Part shown: positions 24,614 through 34,106 of the stretch, piece by piece
How the letters are laid out: every line of letters begins with the position of its first letter
Position numbering within the stretch: position 1 is the first letter of the stretch
From: Tropicibacter sp. Alg240-R139
Lineage (GTDB): Bacteria; Pseudomonadota; Alphaproteobacteria; Rhodobacterales; Rhodobacteraceae
Assembly: GCF_900537075.1 (NCBI RefSeq)
Contig: NZ_UNRA01000001.1
Coordinates: 954,191-1,018,190, forward strand
Reading direction: 5' to 3'
DNA length: 64,000 nt
Translations under genes and position numbers: made by a program
The notes under the pieces: model-generated
Database searches by the model: none
What the model was told of the DNA's origin: nothing
What the model saw: the letters and a program-made list of their open reading frames with translations, nothing else

Positions 24614-26359
24614 ATGAACCTGTTTTCCGAGATCCGCAGCCTCGTGCTGGACGCGCTTGCGCAAATGCAGGCCGAAGGGACCCTGCCCGAGGGGCTGAGC
24701 TTTGACAATGTCGCCGTGGAACCGCCGCGCGACGCAGCTCATGGCGATATGGCCACCAACGCCGCCATGGTGTTGGCGAAACCAGCCAAGATGAAGCCGC
24801 GCGACATTGCGGATGCTCTGGCCGCAAAGCTGGCCGATGATGCGCGTGTAACGTTGGCCGAGGTTGCTGGCCCAGGGTTTCTGAATCTGCGACTGGCGGA
24901 TGCGGCGTGGCACGGAGTTCTATCCACAATCCTGGAACAGGGCACGGCCTATGGCCAGTCCGACATGGGGCAGAGCAAGAAGGTCAACGTCGAATATGTC
25001 TCGGCCAACCCGACCGGTCCGTTGCACGTGGGCCACACCCGTGGCGCGGTCTTTGGTGACGCTTTGGCAAGCCTTCTGGATTATGCCGGATACAATGTGA
25101 CCCGTGAATATTACATCAATGACGGTGGCGCGCAGGTCGATGTCCTCGCGCGTTCGGTGTACCTGCGGTACCTTGAAGCGCACGGCGAGGCGGTCGAATT
25201 CCCCGATGGCACCTATCCGGGTGAGTATCTGGTCGAGGTCGGTCAGACGCTCAAGGACAAGGTCGGCGACGCCTATGTCGGCAAGGGCGAAGATGTCTGG
25301 CTGGAAGAGATCCGCAACTTTGCCACCGAGGCGATGATGGATCTGATCCGCGCCGACCTTTTGCAGCTTGGCGTCAAAATGGATGTCTTCTTTTCTGAAA
25401 AATCACTCTATGGCACCGGCCTGATTGAGGCCGCGTTGGAAAGTCTGGACAGCAAGGGCCTGATCTATGAAGGCGTGCTGGAGCCCCCCAAGGGCAAGAA
25501 GCCCGAAGACTGGGAGCCGCGGGAGCAGACCTTGTTTAAATCCACCGAACACGGTGACGACGTCGACCGCCCGGTGAAAAAGTCGGACGGCGGTTGGACT
25601 TATTTCGCACCAGATATCGCGTATCATTTCGATAAGGTTTCCAGAGGTTTCGACGAACTTATTGATGTGTTCGGTGCTGATCACGGCGGCTATGTCAAAC
25701 GGATGAAGGCGGCTGTATCCGCGCTGTCGGATGGCAAAGTGCCATTGGATATCAAGCTGACGCAGCTGGTGAAACTGTGGAAAAACGGCGAACCGTTCAA
25801 GATGTCCAAGCGTGCCGGCAACTTCGTCACCCTGCGTGATGTTGTTGATCAGGTGGGACCGGATGTGACCCGTTTCGTGATGCTGACCCGCAAGAACGAC
25901 GCCTCGCTGGATTTCGACTTCGACAAGGTGCTGGAACAAAGTCGCGAAAACCCGGTGTTCTATGTTCAGTATGCGCACGCCCGGATCCAAAGCGTTCTGC
26001 GTCGTGCGGCCGAGGCTGGGATCGCGACGGATGAAGCCACACTAAAAGCCGCCGATCTGGTCAAAGTGGGGCACGAGGCCGAGCTGACTGTGGCCAAGAA
26101 GCTGGCCGAATGGCCGCGCTTGGTCGAGATTGCGGCACGCACGAACGAACCACACCGCGTTGCCTTTTACCTCTATGAATTGGCTGGCGAATTTCACGCG
26201 CTGTGGAACCGTGGCAACGAATTGCATGAGCTGCGGTTCATCCAGGATGGCGATGCCGCCACAAGTCAGGCAAAAATTGCGTTGGCACAGACAGTTGCCG
26301 TTGTGATTTCGGCTGGCCTTGGTATTCTTGGCGTGAAACCGGCGCAGGAAATGCGGTAA
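24614..26359 (+). CDS. argS: Arginyl-tRNA synthetase
   Basis: 581 residues from the ATG at 24614 ([15 protein letters not shown]). An N-terminal Add1-type domain is followed by the class I signature [14 protein letters not shown] (HIGH motif, about residue 137) and the KMSKS-like [10 protein letters not shown] near 397. The DALR anticodon-binding domain forms the C-terminus. It charges tRNA-Arg. It is the first gene of the argS, SPOR, nagZ, scpA, scpB string conserved in related bacteria. Confidence 0.97.
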   Translation: MNLFSEIRSLVLDALAQMQAEGTLPEGLSFDNVAVEPPRDAAHGDMATNAAMVLAKPAKMKPRDIADALAAKLADDARVTLAEVAGPGFLNLRLADAAWHGVLSTILEQGTAYGQSDMGQSKKVNVEYVSANPTGPLHVGHTRGAVFGDALASLLDYAGYNVTREYYINDGGAQVDVLARSVYLRYLEAHGEAVEFPDGTYPGEYLVEVGQTLKDKVGDAYVGKGEDVWLEEIRNFATEAMMDLIRADLLQLGVKMDVFFSEKSLYGTGLIEAALESLDSKGLIYEGVLEPPKGKKPEDWEPREQTLFKSTEHGDDVDRPVKKSDGGWTYFAPDIAYHFDKVSRGFDELIDVFGADHGGYVKRMKAAVSALSDGKVPLDIKLTQLVKLWKNGEPFKMSKRAGNFVTLRDVVDQVGPDVTRFVMLTRKNDASLDFDFDKVLEQSRENPVFYVQYAHARIQSVLRRAAEAGIATDEATLKAADLVKVGHEAELTVAKKLAEWPRLVEIAARTNEPHRVAFYLYELAGEFHALWNRGNELHELRFIQDGDAATSQAKIALAQTVAVVISAGLGILGVKPAQEMR

Positions 26360-26446
26360 CAAACTCGCCAAACCGCCGGTCCGAGGCAGACGAAAAAGAG
26401 AACCTGAGCACGGCAACGTCCGTGCAATCGGGGCAGTGAGGCGGAC

Positions 26447-27556
26447 ATGGCAAGTTTTGACTATTCGGGGCAGGTGCCCCCGCAACAGGTGAATTACACC
26501 TATCAGATGCCCCAATTGGAGGCGTCTGAATATGTTGAAGACATCTATCCCGAGCCTGAGGGAGACTCGGCTAAATTCGGCCAGATCGCCGGGTTTTTGG
26601 GCGCAGCAGCCTCGATCGCGTTGGTCGTGGGCGTGGGGGTATGGGGCTATAAGCTGATCAGCCGTGATGTCAGTGGCGTGCCGGTTGTGCGCGCCATCGA
26701 AGGGCCGATGCGGGTTCAACCTGCTAGCCCCGGCGGAACGCCCGCGGATCATCAAGGCTTGGCAGTCAACACCGTTGCAGCCCAAGGCACGGCTGCGCCG
26801 CCGCCGGATCGTCTGGTTCTGGCACCCAAGCCTGTTTCACTAAGTGAAGACGACGCTCCGATGGGCGATTTGGAGCCGACTCCGGTCGCGTTGCAAACTT
26901 CCGCACAACCCGTTTCTTTGTCTGAACAGGCGGTTTCGTCGTTCCAGAACGGTGCTGTTGATGCGTTGGTGGCGGAACTGACAGAAGGGGTCGAGCCGCT
27001 GGTTGAAAGCAGTGACCCGGTATCGGCTGAAAACACCCAACTTGCCTCAATCGTGCAGCCAAGCCCGGTATCCCTGACGGATGCCGTGGAAGATGAAGTT
27101 GCCATTGATCCCGCCGATCTGATTGCATTGCAGCCTGACCCCGCAGTTCTGAGCGCTCCCGGCGTGCGACAATCCCTGCGCCCGCAGGTTCGCCCGGCTC
27201 GTGCTGTGCCGTCGACGACAAGCGAAAGCGCCACCTTGAACGCGGCCATCAACGCAGCCGTTGAAACTGCCGCTGGCTTGGATGTGGACCCTGAAGCCCT
27301 GCCAGTTGGCACGCGTCTGGCGCAGCTTGGCGCTTACGACACGCCCGAAGTTGCCCGTGTCGAATGGGATCGTCTGAACACACGGTTTGGCGATTATATG
27401 GACGGCAAAAAACGGGTGATCCAAAAAGCCAGCAGTGGCGGTCGTACCTTCTATCGCTTGCGCGCCATGGGGTTTGACGATCTGAGCGACGCGCGCCGTT
27501 TCTGTTCCGCCCTGGTGGCAGAGCGTGCCGATTGTATCCCGGTCACCGCGCGATGA
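26447..27556 (+). CDS. SPOR-domain membrane protein
   Basis: 369 residues. A cytoplasmic N-terminus is followed by one transmembrane helix (about 47-70, FLGAAASIALVVGVGVWGY). A long Pro/Ser/Val-rich linker leads to a C-terminal SPOR domain (about 285-365: RLAQLGAYDTPEVARVEWDR and FYRLRAMGFDDLSDARRFC). SPOR domains bind denuded peptidoglycan at division sites. The stop overlaps the nagZ start (ATGA), pairing it with a cell-wall recycling enzyme. Confidence 0.92.
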   Translation: MASFDYSGQVPPQQVNYTYQMPQLEASEYVEDIYPEPEGDSAKFGQIAGFLGAAASIALVVGVGVWGYKLISRDVSGVPVVRAIEGPMRVQPASPGGTPADHQGLAVNTVAAQGTAAPPPDRLVLAPKPVSLSEDDAPMGDLEPTPVALQTSAQPVSLSEQAVSSFQNGAVDALVAELTEGVEPLVESSDPVSAENTQLASIVQPSPVSLTDAVEDEVAIDPADLIALQPDPAVLSAPGVRQSLRPQVRPARAVPSTTSESATLNAAINAAVETAAGLDVDPEALPVGTRLAQLGAYDTPEVARVEWDRLNTRFGDYMDGKKRVIQKASSGGRTFYRLRAMGFDDLSDARRFCSALVAERADCIPVTAR

Positions 27557-28560
27557 GGTTTGGCGCCTCGATCCTGGGGGCCGAAGGTCTGCGGCTGACA
27601 ATCGAAGAAAAAGCTCTCTATCGCGCGGTGAACCCTTTTGGGTTTATCCTGTTTGCCCGCAACATCGACACCGCTGATCAGGTTCGCGCGTTGTGTGACG
27701 AGCTGCGCGAGACCGTGGGCTACAACTGCCCCATCACTATTGATCAAGAAGGCGGGCGCGTGCAGCGCCTGCGCCCGCCGTTGGCGCGTGGGTGGTTACC
27801 GCCGTTGGAACATGTGAAGATTGCGGGCGGCAATGCTGCACGCGCGATGTATCTACGCTATCGCCTTATCGCGCACGAGCTTTGGTCGCTGGGAATAGAC
27901 AGCAACTGCGCGCCCATGGTGGATATAGCTGGGGCTCAGACCCACGAATTCTTGCGCAACCGCTGTTACGGGGAAACTGCGGCCGAGGTTTCGGCCTTGG
28001 GTCGTGCCGTGGCGGATGCACATTTGGACGGTGGCGTTCTGCCAATCGTCAAACACATTCCCGGACACGGGCGTGCGACGCTCGACAGTCACTATGATCT
28101 GCCGCGCGTGAACCAAGAGCCCGAAGAGCTGTTCGATACGGATTTTGAGCCTTTTCGCGCGTTGAACGACTTGCCTTTGGGCATGACCGCGCATCTGGTC
28201 TATGACCGCATTGACCCGCAACCCGCGACGATTTCGACGCGGATGATGCAGCTGATCCGCGAGGACATTGGCTTTGTCGGGCTGATCATGACCGACGACA
28301 TCTCGATGCAAGCGCTTGAAGGTACGCTGGCAGAGCGTTCGCGCGCGTCGATTGCCGCGGGCTGCGATGTGGTTTTGCATTGCAACGGACCGCTGTCGGA
28401 TCGGGCCGAGGCCGCCGAAGCTGCTGGCGAGATGGCCCAGACCGCGCAAACCCGCGCAGACCGCGCCCTTGCAGCGCGCAAAAAGCCCGATGAGCTTGAC
28501 ATAAAGGCCGCCGAAGCGGAACTATCTCAGCTCATGAACGGGCAGGTGTATGACGGATAA
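27553..28560 (+). CDS. nagZ: Beta-N-acetylhexosaminidase (peptidoglycan recycling)
   Basis: 335 residues from the ATG at 27553. Glycoside hydrolase family 3 motifs are visible: ITIDQEGGRVQRL, then the KHIPGHGRATLDSH loop carrying the catalytic His/Asp pair, and IMTDDISMQAL with the nucleophile Asp. NagZ removes GlcNAc from anhydromuropeptides in the cytoplasm. It overlaps the SPOR gene by 4 bp and scpA by 11 bp. An anmK gene in this window (43.3 kb) works in the same recycling pathway. Confidence 0.95.
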   Translation: MRFGASILGAEGLRLTIEEKALYRAVNPFGFILFARNIDTADQVRALCDELRETVGYNCPITIDQEGGRVQRLRPPLARGWLPPLEHVKIAGGNAARAMYLRYRLIAHELWSLGIDSNCAPMVDIAGAQTHEFLRNRCYGETAAEVSALGRAVADAHLDGGVLPIVKHIPGHGRATLDSHYDLPRVNQEPEELFDTDFEPFRALNDLPLGMTAHLVYDRIDPQPATISTRMMQLIREDIGFVGLIMTDDISMQALEGTLAERSRASIAAGCDVVLHCNGPLSDRAEAAEAAGEMAQTAQTRADRALAARKKPDELDIKAAEAELSQLMNGQVYDG

Positions 28561-29338
28561 CCTTTTCACCGAAGATCAGACATCGGTCGCCGAACGGCTT
28601 GCTGCCGAGGCGCTGATTGTTGATGTGGACGGGTTCGAAGGGCCCCTGGACGTGCTGCTGACGCTGTCGCGCACGCAAAAGGTTGACCTGCGCAAAATCT
28701 CGGTTCTGGAACTCGCCCGGCAATACCTGACTTTTGTGGAAAAAGCCAAGGAACTGAGGATCGAATTGGCGGCTGACTATCTGGTGATGGCGGCTTGGCT
28801 GGCGTTCCTGAAATCCCGCCTGCTGTTGCCCCCTGATCCCAGCGAAGACGGACCTACCGGCGAAGAACTGGCTGCACATCTTGCGTTTCAGCTGGAGCGT
28901 TTGCAAGCCATGCGGGACGCCGCTGCACGGCTTATGGGGCAGGACCGTTTGGGGCGTGATTTCTTTGCGCGCGGTCAGAGCGAGGACGTGACCCGCATCC
29001 GCACTGTGACCTATTCTGCAACGCTTTTGGATCTGATGCAGGGCTACGCCCGCATTCGCACACGCGATGAATTCCGTCCCTTTGTGATGGACCGCGATTC
29101 AGTTTTCACAATGGAACAAGCGCTGGATCGAATGCGTGGACTGATCGGTTTTGCAGGAAGCTGGACGGATATGGTCAGTTATCTGCCAGAGGGGTGGGGG
29201 GCCGACCCGATGCGCCGACGCTCGGCCACTGCCGCGACTTTTGCGGCCTCGCTGGAATTGGTCAAGGAAGGGCATCTGGAGATCAAGCAATCGGACAGCT
29301 TTGCACCGATCCAACTGCGAAAAAGGCCCAATTCATAA
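28550..29338 (+). CDS. scpA: Segregation and condensation protein A (kleisin)
   Basis: 262 residues. The N-terminal kleisin region has DVDGFEGPLDVLLTLSRTQK then KVDLRKISVLELARQYL, which binds the SMC neck. A C-terminal winged-helix region follows. It bridges SMC heads in the chromosome-condensing complex with ScpB. The start overlaps the 3' end of nagZ by 11 bp, so translation is coupled. Confidence 0.95.
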   Translation: MTDNLFTEDQTSVAERLAAEALIVDVDGFEGPLDVLLTLSRTQKVDLRKISVLELARQYLTFVEKAKELRIELAADYLVMAAWLAFLKSRLLLPPDPSEDGPTGEELAAHLAFQLERLQAMRDAAARLMGQDRLGRDFFARGQSEDVTRIRTVTYSATLLDLMQGYARIRTRDEFRPFVMDRDSVFTMEQALDRMRGLIGFAGSWTDMVSYLPEGWGADPMRRRSATAATFAASLELVKEGHLEIKQSDSFAPIQLRKRPNS

Positions 29339-29355
29339 ATGAGGACAGACCACGC

Positions 29356-30012
29356 GTGACGGACAAGACAGAAGACGCAATCGACAGCCTGTTCGAAGCC
29401 CCGCCTATGGCCGAGCAGGAACGGATGGTCGAGGCGGTGCTCTTTGCCAGCACCGAACCCGTCACCGTGCGTGATCTGGAACATCGTATGCCTCATGGGT
29501 GCGACGCGGGACAAGCTCTGGAGCATCTGCGTAGTCGCTACGAGGGGCGTGGTGTCCGCGTTGTCCGAGTGGGCGAAGCATGGGCCATGCGTACGGCGCC
29601 CGATCTGGGGTTCCTGATGCAGAAAGAAACGGTCGAGACCCGCAAGCTTAGCCGCGCCGCGATCGAAACACTGGCGATCATCGCTTATCATCAGCCCTGT
29701 ACGCGCGCCGAAATCGAAGAGATCCGTGGTGTGTCCGTATCGCGGGGCACCATCGATCAACTGATCGAGATGGAATGGGTTCGCCTGGGCCGTCGCCGCA
29801 TGACTCCAGGTCGTCCAGTGACCTTTGTCGTGACGCCTGTATTTCTGGATCATTTTGGTCTGGAAAGCGCCCGCGATTTGCCGGGTCTCAAGGAGTTGCG
29901 CGCGGCCGGGTTGCTGGAGAACCGTCCTCCGCCGGGTTCTATGCCGCTTGCTGACGACCGGAGCGAGGAAGACAGCGATGACGGCCAACCGGAACTCTTC
30001 GAGGAAGAGTGA
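29356..30012 (+). CDS. scpB: Segregation and condensation protein B
   Basis: 218 residues from a GTG at 29356, with GAGGA upstream; an ATG at 29407 is a possible later start. It has the ERMVEAVLFASTEPVTVRDLE region and the RKLSRAAIETLAIIAYHQP winged-helix signature, followed by GVSVSRGTIDQLIE. ScpB dimers bind ScpA and form part of the SMC condensin. It lies 17 bp after scpA. The C-terminus is acidic. Confidence 0.94.
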   Translation: MTDKTEDAIDSLFEAPPMAEQERMVEAVLFASTEPVTVRDLEHRMPHGCDAGQALEHLRSRYEGRGVRVVRVGEAWAMRTAPDLGFLMQKETVETRKLSRAAIETLAIIAYHQPCTRAEIEEIRGVSVSRGTIDQLIEMEWVRLGRRRMTPGRPVTFVVTPVFLDHFGLESARDLPGLKELRAAGLLENRPPPGSMPLADDRSEEDSDDGQPELFEEE

Positions 30013-30080
30013 TCGGTTCTGCGTGGAAAAATTGTGAAATTCATGTAGATTGTGGGTGAGCAGTCATAAAGGCAAATGCC

Positions 30081-30326
30081 ATGAATACGAACCAGATTAT
30101 CAACATGATCATGCGGACGGTGATGCGTAGGCTGGTCAATACTGGTGTTAACGCCGGGTTTGATGCCGCAGCAAAGATGGGTAAACCCAAGTCGCGCCGA
30201 GCGCCGCCGGCTCCTGATGTACAAGCCGATACCCAGACAAAACCCAAGGTGTCGCCAGAAGAGCGCGAACGCATCCGTGCAATTCGTCAAGCGCGTCGGG
30301 CGGCAAGGACCGAAAAGCAGGGTTGA
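30081..30326 (+). CDS. Small basic hypothetical protein downstream of scpB
   Basis: 81 residues. An N-terminal amphipathic stretch (INMIMRTVMRRLVN) is followed by a Lys/Arg/Pro-rich, probably disordered tail ending RAIRQARRAARTEKQG. I do not recognise the family. It does not resemble TatA, although tat genes often follow scpB in related bacteria. Codon use is like its neighbours, and it is spaced 68 bp from scpB. Confidence 0.65.
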   Translation: MNTNQIINMIMRTVMRRLVNTGVNAGFDAAAKMGKPKSRRAPPAPDVQADTQTKPKVSPEERERIRAIRQARRAARTEKQG

Positions 30327-30374
30327 GCGGGATCTACAGGTTTTTCAGTCGCCGCAACTAGTGAGCTTGCAGAC

Positions 30375-30514
30375 GGGGGAACTCCTGCGCCCGGGCGGTC
30401 CCGACTGTGTCGGCCACGCCAGCGGTCTGGGGCGTAGCGCCGTGCGGAGCACGGCGCCCGGCCCAACGGGAGGAGCTGTTTCGTCAGAAACATCGACGAC
30501 CGGCAGGAGTCCCC
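30375..30514. repeat. Dispersed palindromic repeat, family A, copy 1
   Basis: About 140 bp bounded by imperfect inverted arms (GGGGGAACTCCTGC at 30375 and GCAGGAGTCCCC at 30503). Inside are GCGCCGTGC-GGA-GCACGGCGC (30437-30457), the shared CCGGCCCAACGGGAGGAG block, and a GTTTC-GTCA-GAAAC hairpin. It has no ORF that I can support. It resembles the copy at 58.6 kb along most of its length, and the core of a third copy at 47.35 kb. Confidence 0.8.
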
Positions 30515-30598
30515 GAACGCTCAGAAATATTTACATTTAGGTTTCGCCACTGGGCACGCAGCCTCGCGACGTGAAATCGATGGTATATCAGTAATTTG

Positions 30599-31675
30599 TC
30601 AGGCGCTCTTGAAGTGTTTAGACAGCTTCAAACCCTGACCTTGATAGTTCGATGCAATGCCTGCGCCATAAAGTTGTGTCGGTAACTCTGACATTCGTTC
30701 ATAGACCAACCGCCCGACCACTTGACCGTGCTCCAGCACAAAAGGCGCCTCGTGACAGCGCACTTCAAGAACCCCGCGCGAGCCAGTTCCCCCCGCCGCA
30801 GCATGGCCAAAGCCGGGATCGAAAAAGCCCGCATAGTGAACCCGGAACTCCCCAACCATTGCCAGATAAGGAGCCATCTCGGCTGCGTATTGCGGTGGGA
30901 TGTGAACTGCCTCGCGGCTGACCAAAATGTAAAACGCTCCAGGATCAAGGATGATGCGCCCGTCGGAACTGCGCACTTCCTCCCAGTATTCGGCTGGGTC
31001 GTATTGCCCGATCAGATCCAAGTCGATGACGCCGGTATGGGGCTTTGCCCGATAGCCCACGAGATCGCTGCCCTCTAGACGCAGATCGACCGAAAATCCC
31101 AACCCGTCCTGAATGACAGCCTGGCCATCCACCAGCGGCGCCTGCGCGTGCAGGGCGCTCAACTCTGGGTCGGTCAGAACGGCTTGTCCTTTACGAAACC
31201 GAATCTGGTTCAAACGCATTCCCGGCCGCACCAGGACGGAAAAAGAGCGGGGGCAGATCTCGGCATAAAGCGGCCCGGTGTAACCTGCGGCCACCCGGTC
31301 GAATTCGGTTCCGCCGTCAGTGATTGTTCGCGTCAACAGATCCAGCCGCCCGGTCGAGCTTTTGGCGTTCGCCGCTGCGCTTACATCGCCCGGCAGAGCC
31401 AACGATTCGAGCAGCGGTACGAGATACACGCAGCCCTTTTCCAGAACCGCACCTTGGGACAGGTCAATCTGGTGCATTTCGAACTCTTTAAGGCGGTCCG
31501 CGACAGTGTTGCCGTCGCCTGCCAAGAACGAAGCACGCACGCGATAAGCTTTTGTTCCTAGACGTAAATCTAGGCTCGCAGGCTGAACCTGTTCAGGCAG
31601 AACTGCGACCTCGGCGCCGATGACGCCGTCGGTAATCATCGTTTCGATTTGCTGGTTTGGACACACGCCCGTCAT
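30599..31675 (-). CDS. dcd: 2'-deoxycytidine 5'-triphosphate deaminase (two-domain type)
   Basis: 358 residues from the ATG at 31675. It has two dUTPase-like halves, about twice the length of the classical enzyme. ANAKSSTGRLDLLTRTITDG in the first half supplies the Ser/Arg of the active site, and PGAFYILVSREAVHIPPQYAAE is in the second half. This matches the long alphaproteobacterial dCTP deaminase family, which makes dUTP for dTTP synthesis. It lies downstream of tRNA-Pro on the same strand. Confidence 0.88.
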   Translation of the reverse strand: MTGVCPNQQIETMITDGVIGAEVAVLPEQVQPASLDLRLGTKAYRVRASFLAGDGNTVADRLKEFEMHQIDLSQGAVLEKGCVYLVPLLESLALPGDVSAAANAKSSTGRLDLLTRTITDGGTEFDRVAAGYTGPLYAEICPRSFSVLVRPGMRLNQIRFRKGQAVLTDPELSALHAQAPLVDGQAVIQDGLGFSVDLRLEGSDLVGYRAKPHTGVIDLDLIGQYDPAEYWEEVRSSDGRIILDPGAFYILVSREAVHIPPQYAAEMAPYLAMVGEFRVHYAGFFDPGFGHAAAGGTGSRGVLEVRCHEAPFVLEHGQVVGRLVYERMSELPTQLYGAGIASNYQGQGLKLSKHFKSA

Positions 31676-31760
31676 CAGGCCTCTCCCCCTTGGCAGAGGC
31701 TCCGGCACCCGGTCCGGCTCCCCATTCGGGATCGCCTCAGTTTGTATCGTCGGTGTGATT

Positions 31761-31837
31761 TGGTCGGGCTAGCAGGACTCGAACCTGCGACCTTCCGTCC
31801 CCCAGACGGACGCGCTACCAGGCTGCGCCATAGCCCG
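31761..31837 (-). tRNA. tRNA-Pro (anticodon GGG), CCA encoded
   Basis: 77 bases on the minus strand. The acceptor arm CGGGCTA pairs with TAGCCCG, the anticodon loop reads CTGGGGGAC, and the T-loop GGTTCGAGTCC and a genome-encoded CCA are all present. The anticodon GGG reads CCC/CCU proline codons. Confidence 0.95.
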
Positions 31838-31896
31838 ACGATGTGGCGTTCATAACGGTTTTCACGGCAGGGGCAAGAGGAAATCATTGCCTTTTT

Positions 31897-32688
31897 TCAT
31901 CCTGCCGAAATTGCCTCTTGCCGCCCGACCCAGGCGCGCAATTGCGCCGCCAGTGGTTTCAAGCCGATCGCCTGCTCGGGCGTGAGTGTGCCAACGGCCA
32001 AGAGGCCTGTCAGCAGGCCACTATGGGCGTCGATCATGTCATCGGCAGGCACTTCGGGTACATCCACGCGGGCGGGCTTTGGATGTTCGGCGGGTTCGGC
32101 CACGGCGGCGGATTCGCCGTCCGGAGATACGGCTTCCAGAGCAGGGGCTCCGTCTTTGTCTTCGGCAACCGCAAGCTCGTCAGACGGGTCTATTTTCAGC
32201 GAGGCTTGCTGTGGTTCGGTCGGCAGTTCGGTTTTGATTCGGGATGGTTTGGTCAGGAACGAAGGCAGTTCCTGTGCGGGGGGCTCTGCGGCGTTGTCCG
32301 GGGCAGGGAGGTCCATACCCATCTGCCCGTCGGTTACATCATCTGGCGTGCTCCTGGCACGTAGTTGAACAACCGTGTCGTCAGTTTGCACCGGCTCAAC
32401 CACTGCCGCCTCATCCAGACCCTGCGACAGTTCGGATACATGGGCCACGCCTTGTTCGCGCAAGATTTTTTGCACACCCTTGATTGTCAGCCCATCATCA
32501 TGCAGCAGCCGCTTGATGCCACCCAACAGCAGCATGTCGGCAGGGCGGTAATACCTGCGCCCGCCTGCACGTTTGACGGGTTTGACCTGGGTGAATTTGC
32601 TTTCCCAGAACCTCAACACATGGGCCTGAATCCCCAGCCACTCCGCAACTTCGCTAATGGTGCGAAAGGCGTCAGGTGATTTGCTCAT
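31897..32688 (-). CDS. MerR-family transcriptional regulator
   Basis: 263 residues. The N-terminal winged-helix DNA-binding domain has [20 protein letters not shown] and a [21 protein letters not shown] stretch. The remainder is acidic, Pro/Ala/Glu-rich and probably disordered, without the usual effector cysteines. It lies 18 bp downstream of ihfA at the end of the lipid/IHF operon, a conserved arrangement in alphaproteobacteria. The ligand is unknown. Confidence 0.9.
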   Translation of the reverse strand: MSKSPDAFRTISEVAEWLGIQAHVLRFWESKFTQVKPVKRAGGRRYYRPADMLLLGGIKRLLHDDGLTIKGVQKILREQGVAHVSELSQGLDEAAVVEPVQTDDTVVQLRARSTPDDVTDGQMGMDLPAPDNAAEPPAQELPSFLTKPSRIKTELPTEPQQASLKIDPSDELAVAEDKDGAPALEAVSPDGESAAVAEPAEHPKPARVDVPEVPADDMIDAHSGLLTGLLAVGTLTPEQAIGLKPLAAQLRAWVGRQEAISAG

Positions 32689-32706
32689 GGGTTTGTATTC
32701 CTAAAG

Positions 32707-33009
32707 CTATTTTCGGTTTCCGGCCGCGACCCGGTCTTTCATCAAATGCGACGGCCGAAAGGTCAGAACGCGTCGAGGCTGAATTGGCACCTCTTCACCC
32801 GTTTTTGGATTCCTGCCGATGCGGGCCGATTTGTCCCGAACGCTAAAAGTTCCAAATGAAGAAATCTTTACTTGCTCGCCGTTCACCAAAGCGTCCGACA
32901 TATGTTCGAGCATGCTTTCCACCAGCTGTGCGCTTTCATTGCGCGACAGGCCAACTTCGCGGAAAACCGCTTCGCTCAGATCCATCCGTGTTAGAGTTTT
33001 TTCACCCAT
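32707..33009 (-). CDS. ihfA: Integration host factor subunit alpha
   Basis: 100 residues from the ATG at 33009 ([15 protein letters not shown]). It has the HU/IHF fold with the arm motif [20 protein letters not shown], including the intercalating proline. IHF bends DNA in recombination, replication and transcription. It sits between fabH and the MerR gene, as usual in this group. The upstream frame to 33105 is not supported by a better ribosome site. Confidence 0.95.
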   Translation of the reverse strand: MGEKTLTRMDLSEAVFREVGLSRNESAQLVESMLEHMSDALVNGEQVKISSFGTFSVRDKSARIGRNPKTGEEVPIQPRRVLTFRPSHLMKDRVAAGNRK

Positions 33010-33131
33010 ACCGTCCCCCATGTCCTTGCAAGAGCATAGGGCGTCTGGAATTTCCCTGTCAATATCAATGAATTGCGTCAGGCGCTTTGCGCTGCATCGC
33101 GCCAAGTTGCCGCAGGGTCAGTTGTGCCGGA

Positions 33132-34103
33132 TCACCAGCGCAAAACAACCGCGCCCCAGGCCAACCCACCACCGATGGCTTCGGTTACGATCAGATCGCC
33201 TTGTTTGATTTGTCCGCGTGCCTTGCCAACGGACAGGGCAAGTGGGATCGAGGCCGCCGAGGTGTTGCCGTGATCCTGTACTGTGACGACCACCTTGTCC
33301 ATCGGCAAGCCCATCTTCTTGGCTGTGCCTTGAATGATGCGGATGTTGGCCTGATGGGGCACAATCCAATCGACATCGGCGTTTCCAAGACCTGCTTTGG
33401 TCAATGCTGATTCGGCGGTTTTCGCCAGTTTTTCAACGGCATGGCGGAACACTTGGTTGCCCTGCATCCGAAGGTGACCGGTGCTTTGGGTGGAGACACC
33501 CCCGTCAACATAGAGCAGATCCTTGTAGCGACCGTCCGAATTCAGATCGACCGACAGGATGCCGCGATCTTCGGTCGTGCCGGCGCTGTCCTGCTTTTCC
33601 AGAACAAGAGCACCTGCGCCGTCGCCAAAGAGAACACAGGTCGAGCGATCCGTCCAATCCATGATGCGCGAGAAGGTTTCGGCCCCGATGACAAGCACCC
33701 GGTTTGCCTGACCCGAAATTATCAGAGCATTGGCATTGCTGAGCGCATAAACGAATCCGGCGCAAACCGCCTGAACGTCAAAGGCAAAGCCACGCGTCAT
33801 ACCCAAAGTCGACTGCACCATGGTCGCGGCAGAGGGGAAGGTCAGGTCGGCTGTCGATGTGGCAACTACGATGGCGTCAATATCATCCGGTTCCAACCCA
33901 GCATCGGCCAGCGCCGCACGCGCTGCGTTGGCCGCGAGTTGCGAGGTTGTTTCACCCTCGGCCGCAAAATGTCGCTGCTCGATTCCCGAGCGGGCCCGAA
34001 TCCATTCATCGGACGTATCAAGCATCGTCTCGAATTCGGAATTGGGTACGACGCGTTCAGGCAGATAATGCCCGACACCTGTGACGACTGCGCGGCCTGT
34101 CAT
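33132..34103 (-). CDS. fabH: 3-oxoacyl-ACP synthase III
   Basis: 323 residues. The catalytic triad is visible: Cys in DVQAVCAGFVYAL (about residue 113), His in DWIVPHQANIRII (about 250) and Asn in QDHGNTSAAS (about 280). FabH condenses acetyl-CoA with malonyl-ACP to start fatty acid synthesis. It lies 3 bp downstream of plsX, so the two are co-translated, linking fatty acid initiation and phospholipid synthesis. Confidence 0.97.
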   Translation of the reverse strand: MTGRAVVTGVGHYLPERVVPNSEFETMLDTSDEWIRARSGIEQRHFAAEGETTSQLAANAARAALADAGLEPDDIDAIVVATSTADLTFPSAATMVQSTLGMTRGFAFDVQAVCAGFVYALSNANALIISGQANRVLVIGAETFSRIMDWTDRSTCVLFGDGAGALVLEKQDSAGTTEDRGILSVDLNSDGRYKDLLYVDGGVSTQSTGHLRMQGNQVFRHAVEKLAKTAESALTKAGLGNADVDWIVPHQANIRIIQGTAKKMGLPMDKVVVTVQDHGNTSAASIPLALSVGKARGQIKQGDLIVTEAIGGGLAWGAVVLRW

Positions 34104-34106
34104 GGG

